DNA of 64,000 nt from Trema orientale. Taxonomy: Eukaryota > Streptophyta > Magnoliopsida > Rosales > Cannabaceae. This document shows positions 36,252 through 46,786 of the stretch, in pieces. The notes under the pieces are model-generated. The model ran no database searches and was not told the origin of the DNA. It worked only from the letters and a program-made list of their open reading frames with translations. The DNA lies in NCBI GenBank assembly GCA_002914845.1, contig JXTC01000013.1:895278-959277 (forward strand), written 5' to 3'. Position 1 is the first letter of the stretch, and each line of letters starts with the position of its first letter. The position numbers and the translations under genes are program-made.

Positions 36252-38280
36252 TTAAAGCAGATGTGACATGTCACGTAGTCCTATTCCTTCTAGGTAGTCC
36301 TGAAATACTTTGGTAGCCAAAGATTTGGTAAAAGGATCAGCAAGGTTCTCTGCAGACGCGATCTTACTCACTATCATGTCTCCTCTTTGAACAATTTCTC
36401 TGAGCACATGATATTTCCTTTCTATGTGTTTTCCCCTCTTGTGGCATCTGGGCTCTCTAGAGTTAGCAACTGCTACTGTTATCACATGTGACTATTATAG
36501 GTTGCTGTGCTCCAGGTACTACCTCGAGATCCATAAGGAAATTTTGAAGCCAGACCACCTCTTTAGCTGCTTCAGAAGCTGCTACATATCCAGCCTCCAT
36601 GATTGAATCCGCAACACAAGATTTCTTAATACTCCTCCATATAATAGCTCCACCACTAAGGGTAAAGACTGAACCAGAGCTTGATTTTCTAGAGTCTTTA
36701 TCAGATTGAAAATCCGAATCAGTATATCCAACAGGTGTTAGATCTTCTCCAGAATATACAAGCATATAATTTCTAGTTCTCCGAAAATACTTTAGAATAT
36801 GCTTGACTGCACCCTAATGTTCAGGTCCTGTATTGGATTGGTAACGACTTACAATCCCAACAGCATAAAAAATATATGGTCTTGAGCAATCCATGGCATA
36901 CATGAGACTTCCCACTGCCGAAGCATAAGGAACATTTTTCATCTGTTCTTTCTCTTCATCTGTCTTAGGAGAATTCTCATTAGACAAAGTAATTCCTTTA
37001 CGAAAAGGTGTTAAACTTTTCTTGGAGTTCTGCATTGCAAACCGAACCAGTATTTTGTCTATGTATGAACCTTGTGATAAAGCTATGCGTTTGTTCTTTC
37101 TGTCTCGCAGAATCTGTATTCCTAGAACATAGCAAGCTTCTTTTAAGTCCTTCATATCAAACTGTGGTGCTAACCAGACTTTCACTGATGATGATGATCC
37201 AACATCATTCCCAATGATAAGAATATCATCAATATACAGTACCAGAAAAATCACTTTATTATCCTAAATTCTTTTATAGACACAAGGTTCATCTATATTT
37301 CGTTCAAAACTATAAGACTTAATCCAAGATTTGGACGCTTTCTTGAGTCCATAAATAGATTTCTTAAGTTTATAAACTATTCTTTCTGGTCCCTTTTCAA
37401 CGAATCCCTCTGGTTGTATCATATAGATACATTCATCAAGATTACCATTTAGGAATGCAGTCTTGACGTCCATTTGTCATATCTCATAATCAAGAGATGC
37501 AGCGATGGATAAGAGTATGTGAATAGACTTGATCATAGCTATAGGAGAGAAAGTTTCTTCATAGTCGATACCTTGCTTCTGTGTATAACCCTTTACAGCT
37601 AACCTTGCCTTGAAAGTCTCCACTTTCCTGTCTACTCCCCTCTTTCTTTTATAGACCCATTTATACCCAATGGATTTTATCTCTTTAAGTGGATCTACAA
37701 GTTTCCAAACTTTATTAGAGTACGTGGACTCTATTTCGAATTCCATTGCCTTTTGCCAGAGATCTTTATCAATATCATCCATTGCCTCATTGTAGGTATA
37801 AGGATCAGATTCTTGGTCACAAGACTCTCCTATTCCCATGTATCTTTTAGGTTGTCTCACAACTCTCCCACTACGATGAGGATCCGATGTTTGTTGAGTT
37901 TCAAGTGATTTATCTTTTCTAAGTGCTTTCTCTATCTTATCTTTTATAGATTGGCTGATAACATCATCAGTTAATTCTTCAAGAACTAACTTACTTTTGG
38001 GCTTGAAATATTTCATATAGTTTTCTTCCAAGAAAGTAGCATTTGTACTCACAAACACTTTTCTTCAGTACTATAGAAATAATACCCTCTTGTTCCTTTT
38101 GGGTAACCTACATATAGACACAATTCAGATCTTGATTCCAACTTAGTCGTTTTCCCTTTCAGCACGTATGCTGCACAACCCTAAATATGGATGTGATACA
38201 AACTAGGTTTATGTCCTTTCCATAGCTCAAATGGTGTCTTAGGTACTGACTTAGAAGGAACTCTATTTAGCAGGTACATA
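36252..38280 (-). pseudogene. copia pol (integrase end, RT, RNase H), fossil
   Basis: RT blocks include WKLVDPLKEIKSIGYKWVYKRK and FKARLAVKGYTQKQGIDYEETFSP (37477-38058), MDVKTAFLNGNLDECIYM (37264-37473) and the LVLYIDDILIIGND box (near 37240). RNase H shows GYTDSDFQSDKDSRKSSSG (near 36700), ending with LADPFTKSL (near 36330). It is broken at a few places. These enzymes copied the element RNA into DNA. Confidence 0.88.
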
Positions 38281-38295
38281 GTAGTTTCTAAGGCA

Positions 38296-39942
38296 TTGTT
38301 GGAATAATATCTTATAAAGTAGTTTATTATTTTGATATTATAAACAATATTTATAGGATTATTTATTATCTATTTGTTATTAATAAATTCTATATTATGA
38401 ATTTTTTATTTTATTTATGTCCCATTGATATACATGTGATGTGTGTGATTATCTTAGGCAAACATCTAAAGATTCCAAGACATGTAATGAGTAATAAAGA
38501 ATTATTCGTATAATGAATTCATATGTGGGAGACATTATATTCTTTATTTCATTATGTCTAAATTAAATAGTTCGCATTCTGCATATTGAAAATGGAATAC
38601 TTTACTATGCCATAGAATGTAGTGTTGTCTATTTTCATAATGAAGTCTCCAATTATCGATATAAGTCTTCGGATAGAAATACTAGTGTGTTATAAGAAAG
38701 TTATAACTGCATCGAACAGGACCGAGTAAATTAAAATTTAAGGTTAAGTGCCGTAACTTAAATTTCTAATTTCACTAATTTAGCACTATTGTAGAAAACC
38801 TTAATTCTAGTGATTAACGAACTTATTTTCATGTGTTTTGTCTTTTTGAGTTACTAAAGGACTAATTCCGATTTATGGTTCGAACTCCAGTATCTTGGAG
38901 GATAAGGTATATGAAATGTGTAGAAAGTATTTCATGATGGACACCATGCATATGATGTCACTTTAAATTTTTTTAATTACTTAAATAATATAAACCAGGG
39001 CTCCGATATTCACTATGTGAATTTGACTCTATTGGTATAAGCAGATATAAATACCATAGTCAATTATTATCCATTAGATGAAAAATGGCAACTCAAAGGT
39101 AAATATGTACTAGAGGGGTAATACGGTAATTTCACCCTGCTAGTACGGCATTACACTAGGGGTACGTCTACAGGTATAGTATATGCTAAATGGATCAAGC
39201 TAAATATTTTGATAATAAGCTTCACAGAAAATAAATGACATTTAGTCAAAGAGTTGAATATTGGGCCTATAGTGGTATGCCCCAATATTAATGGGCAAGG
39301 CCCAAGGCCCAATCATAATTATGAGTTAATTATGATAGTGGGCATATGGTCCATTGGAGCTTGGGCTTTATGGATCCATCTGGTCCCCTGTCTAGCTCAA
39401 ATTAAAGCCCAATAGTTATTTGATGATCAGTTGAGCCCAACAAGCCCATTAGGGTTTACTAATCTCTCTATAGTTAAGAAAAAAGTTCTCTAACTGCACA
39501 ATATAACAACGATACGTGAAAACCCCCCGATAAGAGAGTGTCACACGAAAAACAGAGAGAGAGAGAGAGTAGAGGAAAATCAGCCACCATTAGGGATTCA
39601 CTGTCCTTGGTGTTTCGGTCATCCTGGAGAAATCAGGTTCGAGGGGATTATCTTCTTATTCGTCTGTGGATCTCTTTGTTGGGAATCAAGAAGGTGACTA
39701 CCCACCAGATCAATTAAACGGCTTTTGAGAATAGACGGGAAGATGAGAAGATTGTAGAGCGAATCCAGGTATTGTTCTTGTCTAGATCAAGAGTTAATTT
39801 ATGTTAGATCACGATCCGAAATTTTTTGTAGAAAGAAAAATTTTAAATTCCTCTTCATTTCTGAATTTTACAAAACTATGGTGTTCTTAAAAATGATTTT
39901 ATAAAAATATTTTCCAGAATTTTATTCCAGTAAACACTAGCA
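38296..39942 (+). repeat. copia 5' LTR
   Basis: Starts TGTTGGAATAATATC and ends CACTAGCA. It is followed by TAGTACTAGAGT (39945-39956), which resembles a decayed initiator-Met primer site TGGTATCAGAGC. Collinear with 34588-36235 in reverse. Confidence 0.75.
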
Positions 39943-40289
39943 ATTAGTACTAGAGTATGGTTTTATTATTGATCTAGCATATTTTACTCTAATCTATTCT
40001 CTTATTGATTGATGTTTTTTTTCGGAAAGGTTTGATTATGTTTGGTCCTTTTCATGTTAAGAGTATGCTCTAGTTTGTATGATGGTCAATAGATTCAATG
40101 AGTTTGAATGATTATTTGATTAGATGTTGCTATGAGATGATGATCATGTTTGTTTTTGATTTTCGTTTCCGGCACGTTCTTAATTTCTATGTGTTCATGT
40201 TTTATGTTCTTGATAAAACTATGCATAGAAATGTTTGATCTGTAATTGTTTTTAAGTTTTTTACATAAAACTATTTTTCAATTTAAAAA

Positions 40290-40870
40290 AAAATGAAACG
40301 ACGGAGCGGTGCACGGTTAGGAGCCGTGTGCACCGCCCGCTTGGGCCCTACGAGTGTGACCCGCATGCAGGCCGCACGGGCACAACCCTGTGCATGGCTG
40401 TGCGGGTGAGGCACATAGGCCACGCGGATGCGATCCGCGCATGGCCTACGGACGTCCTCCCCGCACATGGCACACGGGCACGGCCTCGCTGGCCGTGCGG
40501 ATATGATCCGCGCGTGGCCTGTGGGTAGCCAGCCCGCGCATGCCGCGCTGGTTCATCCCGCTCCTCCAGCGCAAGTACGGCCCCACTAGCCATGCAGATG
40601 TGATCCGCGCATGGCCTGCAAGTGGCCATGCCGCGCAGGTGGCATCCCGTGCCCTAACTGCTCAGGGCGCCGCCTCGTGCGTTTGACGTGCGAAAGCTAC
40701 GCGAGCCGATTATCGCTCGAGAGTTGTCCTGAGCGAGGCCGTGTAGCGTTATGCGAGCCCGTTGGCGCCCGGTAATTGACTCAAGTGTGGCCACATAATG
40801 TCCCGAGGCCGACGTTTATGTATCGGCCTCCCGTTCTGTCCGTCGGCTTGTCCCAACACGTTTCGTATAT
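40290..40870 (+). repeat. GC-rich island with imperfect repeats in copia leader
   Basis: About 580 bp of very GC-rich sequence sits in strongly AT-rich surroundings. The dyad-rich motif GCGGATNNGATCCGCGC, followed by (A/G)TGGCCT, recurs near 40424, 40496 and 40590. CCGCAC, GGGCAC and TGGCC words repeat between them. Long open frames on both strands arise from the composition; no protein is proposed. Confidence 0.75.
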
Positions 40871-41956
40871 CTGGCCGTAATTTTAATTATTTTTAATTTT
40901 TTTTAAAATAATTTAATTTATCCATAGTTTTATGAAAACTGATAAATTAAAATTAAAATTTTAAATCCTTATTAAATTTGAATTTTTGAAATTTGAATTG
41001 ATAGGATATTTTAATTTGAATTATGGATATGGTTAATATCCATGTTATCTTAATTATTATTTGAATAATTAGAGATATTTTAAAATGGAAAATTTTAAAA
41101 TTAGATATTATGAGATAATATCTTTTAGTTTAAAATTCAAATTTTGAATAGATATTTTGAAAAACTGATTATGTGATAGTTAGTTATCTATTTTGAATAT
41201 TAAATTTATTTTAATTCAAATTAGAGATATTGTAGGAGATTTTATCTATAAAATCTTTTATCTTTTAAATTTTGAATTTTGTGAAGATTTGAAATTTAAA
41301 TTTAAATCAGAATATCTTTTCAATTTTCAAATTTGAATTTATGGTTGGTCGATATTTAATGAGATTAAAAATTGATTTGAATTTTGAATTCAAATCTAGA
41401 GGATAAGATAATGAGAGATATTTAAGCAAGATAAATTCAAATTAAGATTTCAAAAGTTGAAATTTAAATTTAAAATATTTAAGGAGATTTAATTAGTTAA
41501 ATCTTTTATTTAAAACTAATCAGACTTTATGAAAATCTTTTCAAATTTAAATATTAAATGTTATCTTCCATATTTAAATATTAAACATTATCTTATCAAT
41601 TAGAATTATTTAAATGTTAAATAATTGTAAGTTACTGGATATTAATAAATCATTTAATTAATTATGTGCTTACTACTTTAGTATTATTAGGACAATGTTG
41701 TATGCATGCCTAATAATTAAGTTTTATTACATGATCTTTAGTAACATGTCATATAGAAAATTAGAGCTACTCCCATGAAAATATGAACATACTTACATAA
41801 TTGATTTTAGGTTACTAAGCTAGTTAGATAACTAGGTAAAATCTATAAATCCTTAATTTTAAAATATTGAGTGGGAGAAGGTATGTGATACCTATGGTCT
41901 CCATTGTTGGTTCGTTATGTATTAGGATGAGCCTCACCTCAGAATCTTGTTAAGCT

Positions 41957-42253
41957 CCCGTAGGAGGATTTTTCGTTCGGGTAATACTAGAAATGAGCTT
42001 CTTAGGATAAGGTACTAGGTAGAATATAAGGCTGATTACCCGTAGGAGACAGTCTTATATGAAAAGCTTAGTTACCGAAACAATGGTTAAACACTCAACT
42101 CGAAACATTAATATCCTCCCGTAGGAGTTCTTATTAGTCGATTAGAGGACCAAAGAGAATGGTAGTTAGAAATATGGGATAAGAGTTATCTGTCTATTTA
42201 CTAATTGAAATTATTTTAGTTTGACTTGTTGATTGCATGACCCCCCGTAGGAG
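41957..42253 (+). repeat. four copies of CCCGTAGGAG in copia leader
   Basis: Exact CCCGTAGGAG occurs at 41957-41966, 42039-42048, 42118-42127 and 42244-42253, about 80, 79 and 126 bp apart, shortly before gag at 42417. The sequences between are not obviously repeated. Confidence 0.9.
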
Positions 42254-42416
42254 GCTTGTAATCAGTGGTAGGTTAAATTATCCTGAATATAAGTGATAGT
42301 CTTAGGGATACTTCACTTGCATATTGTATGTTTAATGCATTATGTTAATTATTCGAAATATGCTATATGATTTTTGCTTATACATGGAATGTTTATTTGT
42401 TTTCATTAGATATGGC

Positions 42417-45400
42417 ACTTAATCCTTTATCCACTTTACTCACACAAAATAAGCTAGATGGTGAAAACTATGTAGACTGGAAACGTAACCTAGATATAGT
42501 GCTTATTGCTGATAAACACAAGTGGGTTCTTACCACTCCATGTCCCGCTCAGCCAACTGCGGAATCAACCGACGATGAAAGAAACTTATATGATAAGTGG
42601 AAGCAATTTGATTAGATGGCTAAGTGCTATATACTTGGCTCAATGAGCAATATATTGTCACAATAACATCGTGGGATGGATACTGCTGCTGACATGATGC
42701 TGAGTGTTGACGAAATATTCCCCAGTCTCGGTCGTCAAGCTAGAAATGAGACTACAAGTACATTTATGAATCTTCGTCAAAAAAATGCTACTCCAGTTTG
42801 GGAACATGTGATGAAAGTCATCGCATATCTTAGTGAACTAGAGATCCTTGGAGCTGAAATTAACTGTGACACCCAAATTGACATAGTTTTGGACACATTG
42901 TCAGACACATTCAATCAATTTAAGATCAATCATGAGATTTGTCGGAAAGACTATACTCTTACTGGCCTGATGAAAGATCTACAAATTACAGAGAATATTC
43001 TTAAGAAGAATAAGTCAGGATCTACTGAGGCTAATGTAGCTCAAGCTAGCTCTTCCAAACCTAAGTCGAAAGGCAAAGGTAAAGGAAAGAAAAAGACTCC
43101 TGCTTCTTTGGCTCCAAAGAAAAGGAAGACTAAGAAGGATGCCAAACCAAGGAGAAAGTGTTTCCACTGTGGTAAGGATGGACATTGGAAGAGAAACTGT
43201 AAAACTTACCTATCCTTTAAGAAGGAGAAGAACAACAGCAAGGACAAATAAGGTAATGACAATTTGTTATTCATTGAGGCTTGTCATTCTATCGATTCTT
43301 GGATCGTAGATTTGGGAGCCACTGACCATGTTTGTAATACTTTGCAGGGGTTCAAGGAAACTAAGAAGTTCGCTAGTGAAGAGTTCACATTGCGATTGGG
43401 AGATAACTCACTATTTGAAGCTCGCGCAATAGAAGATGTTATTTTTAATTTCGATGATTTTAGGTTTTTAGAAATAAAGAATTGTTATTATATTCTGGTG
43501 TTTGAACGAAATTTGATTTCTGTTTCCTGTTTGATGAGACAAGGTTATTCTGTTTATTTTGACAATAAAGTTTCTATAAAAAAGGAATAAAAGTCTCATT
43601 TGCACTGGTACTCATAGGAATAATTTTTTCTTTATTCAACTTAAAAGCATCTCATTGTACAATCTTGAAAATGATTCTGAATATGTAGAACCTAAATATA
43701 AGAAAGTGAAAGTGAGTACTAATGATGAAACTTATCTATAGTATTTGAGACTCGGTCATATTAACCTAAATAGAATTCAAAGATTAGTCAATGATGGACC
43801 TCTAAGTTCGTTATAAGTCAAATTACTACCAACTTGCGAATCCTGTATGGAAGGTAAAATAACTAAAAGACTATTTATTAGAAAAGATCTTAGAGTTCAA
43901 GAATGTCTTGAGTTAGTACACACTGATGTCTGTGGGCCCATAAATATTCAAGCTCAAGGAGGTTTTGAATACTTCATTACGTTTATGGATGATTATTCTA
44001 GATTTGGTTATGTTTACCTAATGCAACGCAAATCGGATTCTTTTAAAAAGTTTAAAAAATTCAAAGTGGAAACTGAAAAGCAGTCAGGAAAGAACATAAA
44101 GACCCTTCGATCTGATCGAGATGGTGAATACCTCTCTGGGGAATTCTCTGAATTTCTCACAGACAATGGGATCCTATCATAACTCACAGCACCTGGTACG
44201 CCTCAACTAAATGGTGTTGCTGAAAGAAGAAATAGGACACTTTTGGATATGGTTAGGTCGATGCTCAGTTATTCAAAATTACCCACATCTTTTTGGGGTT
44301 ATGCCTTAGAAACTGCTACGTACCTGCTGAATAGAGTTCCTTCTAAATCAGTACCTAAGACACTATTTGAACTATGGAAAGGACATAAACCTAGTTTATG
44401 TCATATCCATATTTGGGGTTGTCTAACATATGTGCTGAAAGGAAAAATGACTAAGTTAGAATCACGATCTGAATTGTGTCTATTTGTAGGTTAACCAAAA
44501 GGAACAAGAGGGTATTACTTCTATAGTACTAAAGGAAAGAAAGTATTTGTAAGTACAAATGCTAATTTCTTGGAAGAAAACTATATGAAATATTTCAAGC
44601 CCAAAAGTAAGTTAGTTCTTGAAGAATTAACTGATGATGTTATCAGCTAATCTATAGAAGGTAAGATTGGGAAAGCACTTAAGAAAGATGAATCACTTGA
44701 AACTCGATAATTATCGGATCCTCATCGTAGTGGGAGAATTATAAGACAACCTGAAAGATACTTAGGAATGGAAGAGTTTTGTGACCAAGAATCTAATCCT
44801 TACACCTACAATGAGGCAATGGATGATATTGATAAAGATCTCTGGCAAAAAGCATTGGAATCTGAAATAGAGTCTATATACTCTAATAAAGTCTGAGAAC
44901 TTGTAGATCCACCTGAAAGGATAAAATCCATTGGGTGTATGTGGGTCTATAAGAGAAAGAGGGGAGTAGATGGGAAAGTGGAGACTTTCAAGGCAAGGTT
45001 AGTTGCAAAGAGTTATACACAGAAGGAAAGTATCGACTATGAAGAAACCTTCTCTTCTGTTGCTATGATCAAGTCCATTCGCATACTTTTATCCATCGTT
45101 GCATCTCTTGATTATGAGATATGGTAAATGGACGTCAAGACTGTATTCCTGAATGACAATCTTGATAAACGTGTCTATATAATACAACTAGAGGGATTCG
45201 TTAAATAGAGCCAAGAAAGAAAAGTTTGTGAACTTAAGAGATCTATTTATGGACTCAAGCAAGCATCTAGATCTTGGAACATAAGATTTGATGAAGCAAT
45301 TAAGTCTTATAGTTTTGAACGAAATGTAGATGAACCTTGTGTCTATAAAAGAATTCAGGATAATAAAGTGATTTCTAGTACTATATGTTGATGATATTCT

Positions 45401-45880
45401 AATCATTGGGAATGATGTTGGATCATTATCATCAGTGAAAGTCTGGTTAGCACAACAGTTTGATATGAAAGACTTAGGTAAAACTTGCTATGTTCTGGGA
45501 ATACAGATTCTACGAGACAGAAAGAACAAATGCATAGCTTTATCACAAGCTTCGTGTATAGACAAAATACAAGTAAGGTTTGCAATGCATAATTCCAAGA
45601 AAGGTTTAACACATTTTCATGAAGGAATTACTCTGTCTAACGAGAATTCTCCTAAGACAGATGAAGAGAAAGAACAGATGAGAAATGTTCCTTATGCGGC
45701 AGTTGGAAGTCTCATGTATACCATGCTTTGCACAAGACCAGATATTTGTTATGCTATTGGGATTGTAAGTCGTTACCAATCCAATCCAGGACCTGAACAT
45801 TGGGGTGCAGTTAAGTATATTTTAAAGTATCTTCGGAGAACTAGAAATTATGTACTTTTATATTCTGGAGAAGATCTAAT
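42417..45880 (+). pseudogene. copia gag-pol, fossil
   Basis: Gag starts MALNPLSTLLTQNKLDGENY, with the usual LDGENYVDWKRNLDIVL block. It has a basic stretch and the zinc knuckle CFHCGKDGHWKRNC (near 43160-43200). A protease-like box with HVC follows at 43300-43340. Integrase shows ELVHTDVCGPI and FMDDYSRFGYVYLM (43847-44182) and a [17 protein letters not shown] segment (44243-44494). RT shows WVYKRKRGVDGKVETFKARLV, a VDDILIIGND box near 45390, and LCTRPDICYAIGIVSRYQSNP. RNase H is cut at its start. Broken at roughly ten places. Confidence 0.9.
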
Positions 45881-46283
45881 ACTTATTAAATTTATAGCAA
45901 AACACACACATGATAAGTATATTGTAGCATCTGAAATCATATTTAAAGGAAAATAAGCTGAACAAAAGGAATTAGATAGAAGAAAAGATGTTTTCTTCAC
46001 CTTTTTTAGGATTTTTAGAATTACAAATTTAGAGAAAATTTTAAAATAATTTTATATTTTTATACTTGAAATTCTCAAATTATATTTCAAATATACTTTC
46101 AGATGCCACCATGTACTACTCATGTATATTTTTGGTCAAAAATTTAACAGTAAGTTATAATTTAGACAGTTTAAGGACTAAATTGCTACAATCAAAAAAA
46201 TTTAAAGGCTTAATTATTATAATTGAAACTTCGAAGACCAAATTGCCACAAATTGGATAGTGACCATTTGTATCACTAGCCCT
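45881..46283 (-). mobile_element. non-autonomous inverted-repeat element, copy 2
   Basis: The reverse complement is collinear with 3657-4065. It shares the outer GATACAAATGG-like end, CAATTTGGTC, CTGTCTAAATTATAACTT, TTGAGAATTTCAAGTATAAA and CATCTTTTCTTCT. The lower-coordinate arm is shorter than in copy 1. It marks the end of the copia RNase H at 45880 and lies about 500 bp upstream of the TNL start codon. Confidence 0.65.
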
Positions 46284-46340
46284 AATTTTAAATTCGGGAG
46301 TGTTATTGTAATATTCCTTCTTATTCTATATTTGCATTAA

Positions 46341-46346
46341 TTGACC
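46341..46346 (+). promoter_or_regulatory. W-box-like TTGACC upstream of the TNL
   Basis: TTGACC lies about 440 bp before the first ATG and just outside the inverted-repeat element. WRKY factors bind TTGAC(C/T) and often act on NLR promoters. A six-base match can be chance. No clear TATA box was seen closer to the gene. Confidence 0.25.
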
Positions 46347-46786
46347 TGGTTCCGAACTTCCGTTTCACCCCAAGTTTTGAAGTGGTTTATCAGACTTCAC
46401 ATGATCAGAACAGGCAACTTTCGTTTTCTAGCTACTTGTCCACTTTAATTAATAAAAGATGCTAGACGAAATTACCGGGAAACTGCCAATTAATTTGCTT
46501 TTATTATATTAGCTACTGTTGTTTTCCTCGATATTCAGATCTCCATTATTGCGACGACTTAGCAGGTGGGTGGGTTCCATTACAACCAATAAAATCGCTG
46601 ACTGAGTCCCCACATTGTATTCTGTCCAACAAGTTCTGATTTCTTGGTGCTGTTTGGCTCTATCTTCTTGTAATACTTATCATTTATGGTTTTTATTACG
46701 TCTATATCCTTTTGTGCAAAGTAAAACTCTCCTCTATTCTAAATAGCCAAAGGATTAAGGTCAGAGGCTTCTCATTCTGATACTGT

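Larger units (their letters stand above)
34588..38295 (-). mobile_element. Ty1/copia, 3' half with LTR (copy 1 of family)
   Basis: From 38295 leftwards the minus strand shows the end of integrase, RT, RNase H, a polypurine tract (AAGTGGGAGAT, near 36240-36250) and the 3' LTR (34588-36235). The upstream half is missing because the plus-strand copy begins exactly at 38296. Its coding blocks are close in sequence to that copy. Fossil with a few breaks. Confidence 0.88.
38296..45880 (+). mobile_element. Ty1/copia, 5' LTR to RNase H (copy 2 of family)
   Basis: A plus-strand element with 5' LTR (38296-39942), a long leader (39943-42416), gag (42417-43251), protease and integrase (43264-44494), RT (to about 45830) and the start of RNase H. 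It stops where an inverted-repeat element begins near 45881; its 3' LTR is absent from the window. It sits directly against copy 1 in opposite orientation. Broken at roughly ten places. Confidence 0.88.

Noticed and set aside
40283-40629. Arg/Ala/His-rich proteins on both strands
   Set aside because: Open only because the GC-rich island lacks stop codons; no conserved domain.
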